This document shows, one piece after another, positions 60,846 through 64,000 of a stretch of 64,000 bases of DNA (position 1 is the first letter of the stretch; each line of letters begins with the position of its first letter). The translations under genes were made by a program, and so were the position numbers. The stretch comes from Clostridia bacterium (GTDB lineage: Bacteria; Bacillota; Clostridia; Christensenellales; Aristaeellaceae): assembly GCA_017524725.1 (NCBI GenBank), contig JAFXUZ010000075.1, forward strand, positions 43,133 through 107,132, written 5' to 3'. Under the pieces are notes generated by a model. The model did not search any database. It was not told the origin of the DNA and saw only the letters and a list, made by a program, of their open reading frames with translations.

Positions 60846-63800
60846 ATGAAAAAAAGGAATCTGCTCTCATCTTTGGCTGTACTTATCGCCGCTCTGCTCC
60901 TGTGCGCGGGGGCGTCGGCTGAAAGTGTGGAAGCCGATACCATCCGTTTCCTCAGGGCGGAGGGTGAAGTGACGATCTATAATCCGGCCGGACAGCCCCG
61001 ATTCGCGGTGGCGAACGCCCGCTTTGGGAGCGGTGAGGCGATCGAGACCGGTGAGGACGGGTACGCTGCGATCAGTCTGGACGATACGAAGATCGTTTCC
61101 CTTGACAAGGAAACGCGGCTTGAATTCGTCCGGGAAGGCAGCCACATGAAGCTGACCGTCGTCCGGGGCATGATCTTTGTGGACGTATCGGAAAAACTGG
61201 ACGAAAACGAATCACTGGATATCGAGACCACGACCCTGATGGTGGGCATCCGGGGCACGATGATCGCGGCCGGGGTCCAGCCGGGAAAAATGGAGCAGGT
61301 GATGCTGCTGGAGGGAAAAACTGAGATCACCTACCTGGACGCGGACGGGACCCAGCGGCAGATGATGCTTTCCTCCGGCGAAATGCTTTCCTCGAAGGGA
61401 GCGGCCGTTCCCGCTGTTTCACCTATGAAACGCGATGATATCCCGGTCTTCGTCCGCAAAGAGATCAGCCAGGCGCCGGAAAGGATGGAACGGGCCAGGG
61501 AAGCGGGCATATACGGCCTTATCGAGGAAAAGCCCGCGGACGATACGGGCAATGGCCAGCATGAGGAGGAGCGGAGGGACGACTGGGTGTATCCGGGCCA
61601 GGTCATCCTGACTGCAGCCAGCGCCACCAAGTATTATGACGGTGAACCCCTCAGCCGGACGGACGACGTGCTCGTTTCGGGACTGCCGCCGGAGTTTTCC
61701 ATCCTGGTCACTTCCATCGGCAGCCAGACGGAACCCGGCACGAGCCTTAACTCCATCGCGGGCTATGCCATCGTGGACGGGGAAGGCAGGGAAGTGAACG
61801 ACCGCTTCAACGTAAGGACCGTCAACGGCCAGCTGACCGTGAACCCCCTGCCCCTGACCATATGGACCGGGAGCGCGGAAAAAGAATACGACGGTACGCC
61901 CCTGACCTGTGAGGACGTCCGGGTCACGGCTGCCCAGGGCTATACGGCCGAGCAGCCGGACTGGATCAATTGCGCCGTTTCCTGTGTCAGCGATATCGGC
62001 GCCCATGCGCTGTGCGCCGCCTCCGGCAATATCCAGGTCTACCTGACCGATCCTTTCACCGGAGAACCGGCGCACCTGGAGCTGCCGGCGGGAAAAAGGC
62101 TGACCGTGTCCGTCAGGGAAGTGAACGGGACCAAGACCTTCTGTTATGACATCACCGAAATGAGCGAAAAGGACATTCCGGAGGACATCCTGCGCCTGTA
62201 CGCCCGGAATCCGGAGATGATGGCCCTTGCCTGCGAAGCCGCGGGGTGGGACCTGGCGCAGGTCCGGGAGATGGCCGCCTCTTTGCCTGCGGCCGGAAGC
62301 GCAAATGTGGAAGCGGCGGGCATGGATATGCCTGAAGGGGTCGCCTCCAGGCTGATCGTGGACAGCGTGGACGTGCGGGTGATCGCGGATTCCGACGGGA
62401 AGGACTACAACGGACGCTCCCTGGGAACCGAGGAAGCAAAATACTATCCCGTCCGGCTGCCTGAGATCACCGTGACCGCCACCGGGACTATCACCCTGCC
62501 GGGAAGCTGTGACAATACCTATGAGATCCGGTGGGGCGAAGGGGTGGACCCCGACCATTATGTGATCTATGAAGAACTGGGCACCCTGACGGTGACGGAG
62601 CCCGCCGCCGGGAAGGTGTTCCTGCAGGCAGGGTCCGCCGAGCGGCCTTATGACGGAACGCCCCTGACGTCAAACGAGGTGGACATGATTGGGCTGCCCG
62701 AGGGATATACCTGGAAGGCCGGGACCGAGGGCAGCCGGACGGAAGCCGGCACCGGTGCCAATGCCGTCAGCTGGTACAGCATTTATTCCCCTGACGGAGA
62801 GGACGTGACAGAGCAATTCGGCGGCATGGTGCGCCTGCTGGACGGCACCCTGACGGTGACCCCGGCGGTGATGGAGATCACTACCGGCTCCGCTTCCAGG
62901 GAATACGACGGCAGTCCGCTGACCAACAGCGAGGCGACGGTCTCGGGACTGGCCGGAGGCGAAACCGTCACCGTGACGGCTGCCGGCGCCATCACCGATG
63001 TGGGCACGGCGGAGAACACCTGTGTCATCGACTGGGGAGAAACACATCCGGAAAACTATGCGGTCAAGATGTCTTTGGGTACGCTGGAGGTGACCCCAAA
63101 CACCGGCACGGTCACCTTTACCGTCGACCCGATCACCAAAGCCTATGACGGGCTCCCCCTGAGGGTGAGCACTGCGGTCAGCAATTCATCGTTCAAAGCC
63201 GGTCCGCGGCGGAATAGCGACCGCGGAGGCCTGACCGTGCACGTGGACGGCCTGCCGGAGGGACTTACCTTCGAAGCCCGGGCATTCTGCGATGCGGTTC
63301 ATCCGGGTACATACATCTATAGCATCACAGTGATCATACGGGATCCGTCCGGGCGGGAGGTGACGGATTATTTCACCGGTTTGGCCGTTCAGGAAGGTGA
63401 AGTGACCATCGAACCCGCCCAGATCACGGTGACCACCGGTTCGGCGGAAAAAGAATATGACGGCACGCCGCTCACCTGCGCCGAGGCAGTCCTGACCGGC
63501 CTTGTCAACGGCGAGACCGCGGACGCTGCCGCCACCGGATCCCTTACCGGCGTGGGGACCGCGGACAACACCTTCGTTATTTCCTGGGGTACAGCGGACC
63601 CCGCCGATTATACCGTTATTGAAAATCTGGGGACCCTGACAGTGACAGCCAACGATACGGCCATTGCCGTCACCGCGGCGTCGGCGGAGAAAGTGTACGA
63701 CGGCACGGCGCTGACGGCGGACGGTTTCACTGTGGAAAACCTGCCCGCAGGCTTCACGCTGACAGCAACCGTGTCCGGCAGCCGGACGGACGCGGGGACC

Positions 63801-64000
63801 GGAGAGAACACGGTAACGGGCTATACGATCCTGGACGCGGAAAACAACGACGTGACGGTCTCCTTCACCGGAGTGACGACGGTGAAGGGCGATTTGAAGG
63901 TGACCCCGGCGGACCTTACGGTGAAGACGGACCCGGCGACGAAGACCTACGACGGCACGGCGCTGACCTGCGGGACATATACCGTGGAAGGCCTTGCGGC
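60846..64000 (+). CDS. Secreted FecR-domain protein with YDG/MBG-type repeats (3' end outside window)
   Basis: The frame is open from ATG 60846 (AAGGAG eight bases upstream) to the window end, at least 1051 codons. A signal peptide (LLSSLAVLIAALLLCAGASA) is followed by a FecR-type domain, residues about 28-180 (FLRAEGEVTIYNPAGQPRFA, IETGEDGYAAISLDD, TLMVGIRGTMIAAGVQPGK). From about residue 255 on there are YDG-containing beta modules such as SAEKEYDGTPLTC (61872-61910 and again 63441-63479), REYDGSPLTNSEA and EKVYDGTALTADG. These resemble MBG/YDG repeats of adhesins. Near residues 430-480 the pattern is interrupted by a helical, non-repeat stretch (EDILRLYARNPEMMALACEA). FecR-like domains in secreted proteins may bind glycans or sense stress. 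The anchor is beyond the window. Confidence 0.85.
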   Translation, partial: MKKRNLLSSLAVLIAALLLCAGASAESVEADTIRFLRAEGEVTIYNPAGQPRFAVANARFGSGEAIETGEDGYAAISLDDTKIVSLDKETRLEFVREGSHMKLTVVRGMIFVDVSEKLDENESLDIETTTLMVGIRGTMIAAGVQPGKMEQVMLLEGKTEITYLDADGTQRQMMLSSGEMLSSKGAAVPAVSPMKRDDIPVFVRKEISQAPERMERAREAGIYGLIEEKPADDTGNGQHEEERRDDWVYPGQVILTAASATKYYDGEPLSRTDDVLVSGLPPEFSILVTSIGSQTEPGTSLNSIAGYAIVDGEGREVNDRFNVRTVNGQLTVNPLPLTIWTGSAEKEYDGTPLTCEDVRVTAAQGYTAEQPDWINCAVSCVSDIGAHALCAASGNIQVYLTDPFTGEPAHLELPAGKRLTVSVREVNGTKTFCYDITEMSEKDIPEDILRLYARNPEMMALACEAAGWDLAQVREMAASLPAAGSANVEAAGMDMPEGVASRLIVDSVDVRVIADSDGKDYNGRSLGTEEAKYYPVRLPEITVTATGTITLPGSCDNTYEIRWGEGVDPDHYVIYEELGTLTVTEPAAGKVFLQAGSAERPYDGTPLTSNEVDMIGLPEGYTWKAGTEGSRTEAGTGANAVSWYSIYSPDGEDVTEQFGGMVRLLDGTLTVTPAVMEITTGSASREYDGSPLTNSEATVSGLAGGETVTVTAAGAITDVGTAENTCVIDWGETHPENYAVKMSLGTLEVTPNTGTVTFTVDPITKAYDGLPLRVSTAVSNSSFKAGPRRNSDRGGLTVHVDGLPEGLTFEARAFCDAVHPGTYIYSITVIIRDPSGREVTDYFTGLAVQEGEVTIEPAQITVTTGSAEKEYDGTPLTCAEAVLTGLVNGETADAAATGSLTGVGTADNTFVISWGTADPADYTVIENLGTLTVTANDTAIAVTAASAEKVYDGTALTADGFTVENLPAGFTLTATVSGSRTDAGTGENTVTGYTILDAENNDVTVSFTGVTTVKGDLKVTPADLTVKTDPATKTYDGTALTCGTYTVEGLA

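Overview
The window reads as a chromosomal segment of a GC-rich member of the Bacillota, most likely an anaerobic, plant-fibre-using Clostridia from a gut or rumen. The evidence is strong AGGAGG-type ribosome binding sites, a tetrahydrofolate riboswitch ahead of folT, an L27 with the Prp-cleaved N-terminal extension typical of Bacillota, a fused CD1871A-type CXXC domain, an NHLP-type peptide exporter, and several GH43 and GH38 glycosidases. I cannot name the genus. No rRNA, tRNA, CRISPR array, intact insertion sequence or prophage was seen.

Layout. 1-8.9 kb: the end of a YlmH-like S4 protein; riboswitch-controlled folate transporter folT; yhcH-tex on the minus strand; a P-loop/CYTH (Ttd14-like) protein followed directly by 5-formyl-THF cyclo-ligase; an SGNH hydrolase; an XRE/ImmA regulator-protease pair. 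9-10.1 kb: the rplU-prp-rpmA ribosomal operon with a structured leader. 10.2-14.8 kb: a secreted protein of unknown family and a large fibro-slime/pilin-linker surface protein. 14.9-18.9 kb: a GH43-GH43/CBM6-GPH transporter hemicellulose operon. 19-25.3 kb: DAHP synthase, a GH38 alpha-mannosidase, and the threonine ammonia-lyase/RidA pair. 25.3-32.1 kb: ilvB-ilvN-ilvC-ilvD plus a DUF815 ATPase on the minus strand, behind an attenuator-like leader. 32.1-33.5 kb: exoA and a small double-glycine-leader peptide gene with its own strong promoter. 33.8-36.6 kb: a divergent Gfo/Idh oxidoreductase and GH43 pair around a palindromic cre/LacI-like operator. 36.7-45.8 kb: mgtA, a beta-lactamase-fold hydrolase, a UvrA paralogue, two alpha/beta hydrolases, peptide deformylase and a DnaQ-like exonuclease.

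The stretch 46-54.8 kb is decaying. It holds a LacI regulator without its DNA-binding domain, an aldo/keto reductase broken by one missing T, an internally deleted amidinotransferase joined to a frameshifted HAD phosphatase, and a remnant of the L-serine dehydratase beta gene. Among these lie an intact redox pair (a membrane protein fused to a CD1871A domain, and a polyferredoxin fused to a TlpA thioredoxin) and an S9 peptidase.

The right end (55.6-64 kb) is a three-gene NHLP-type export operon (short HlyD-like protein, C39 peptidase-ABC, second ABC) followed by a FecR-domain protein with YDG/MBG-type repeats that runs off the window. No maturation enzyme or precursor lies beside the exporter. 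The only double-glycine peptide in the window is about 22 kb upstream at 33246, so the two may form one split secretion system.
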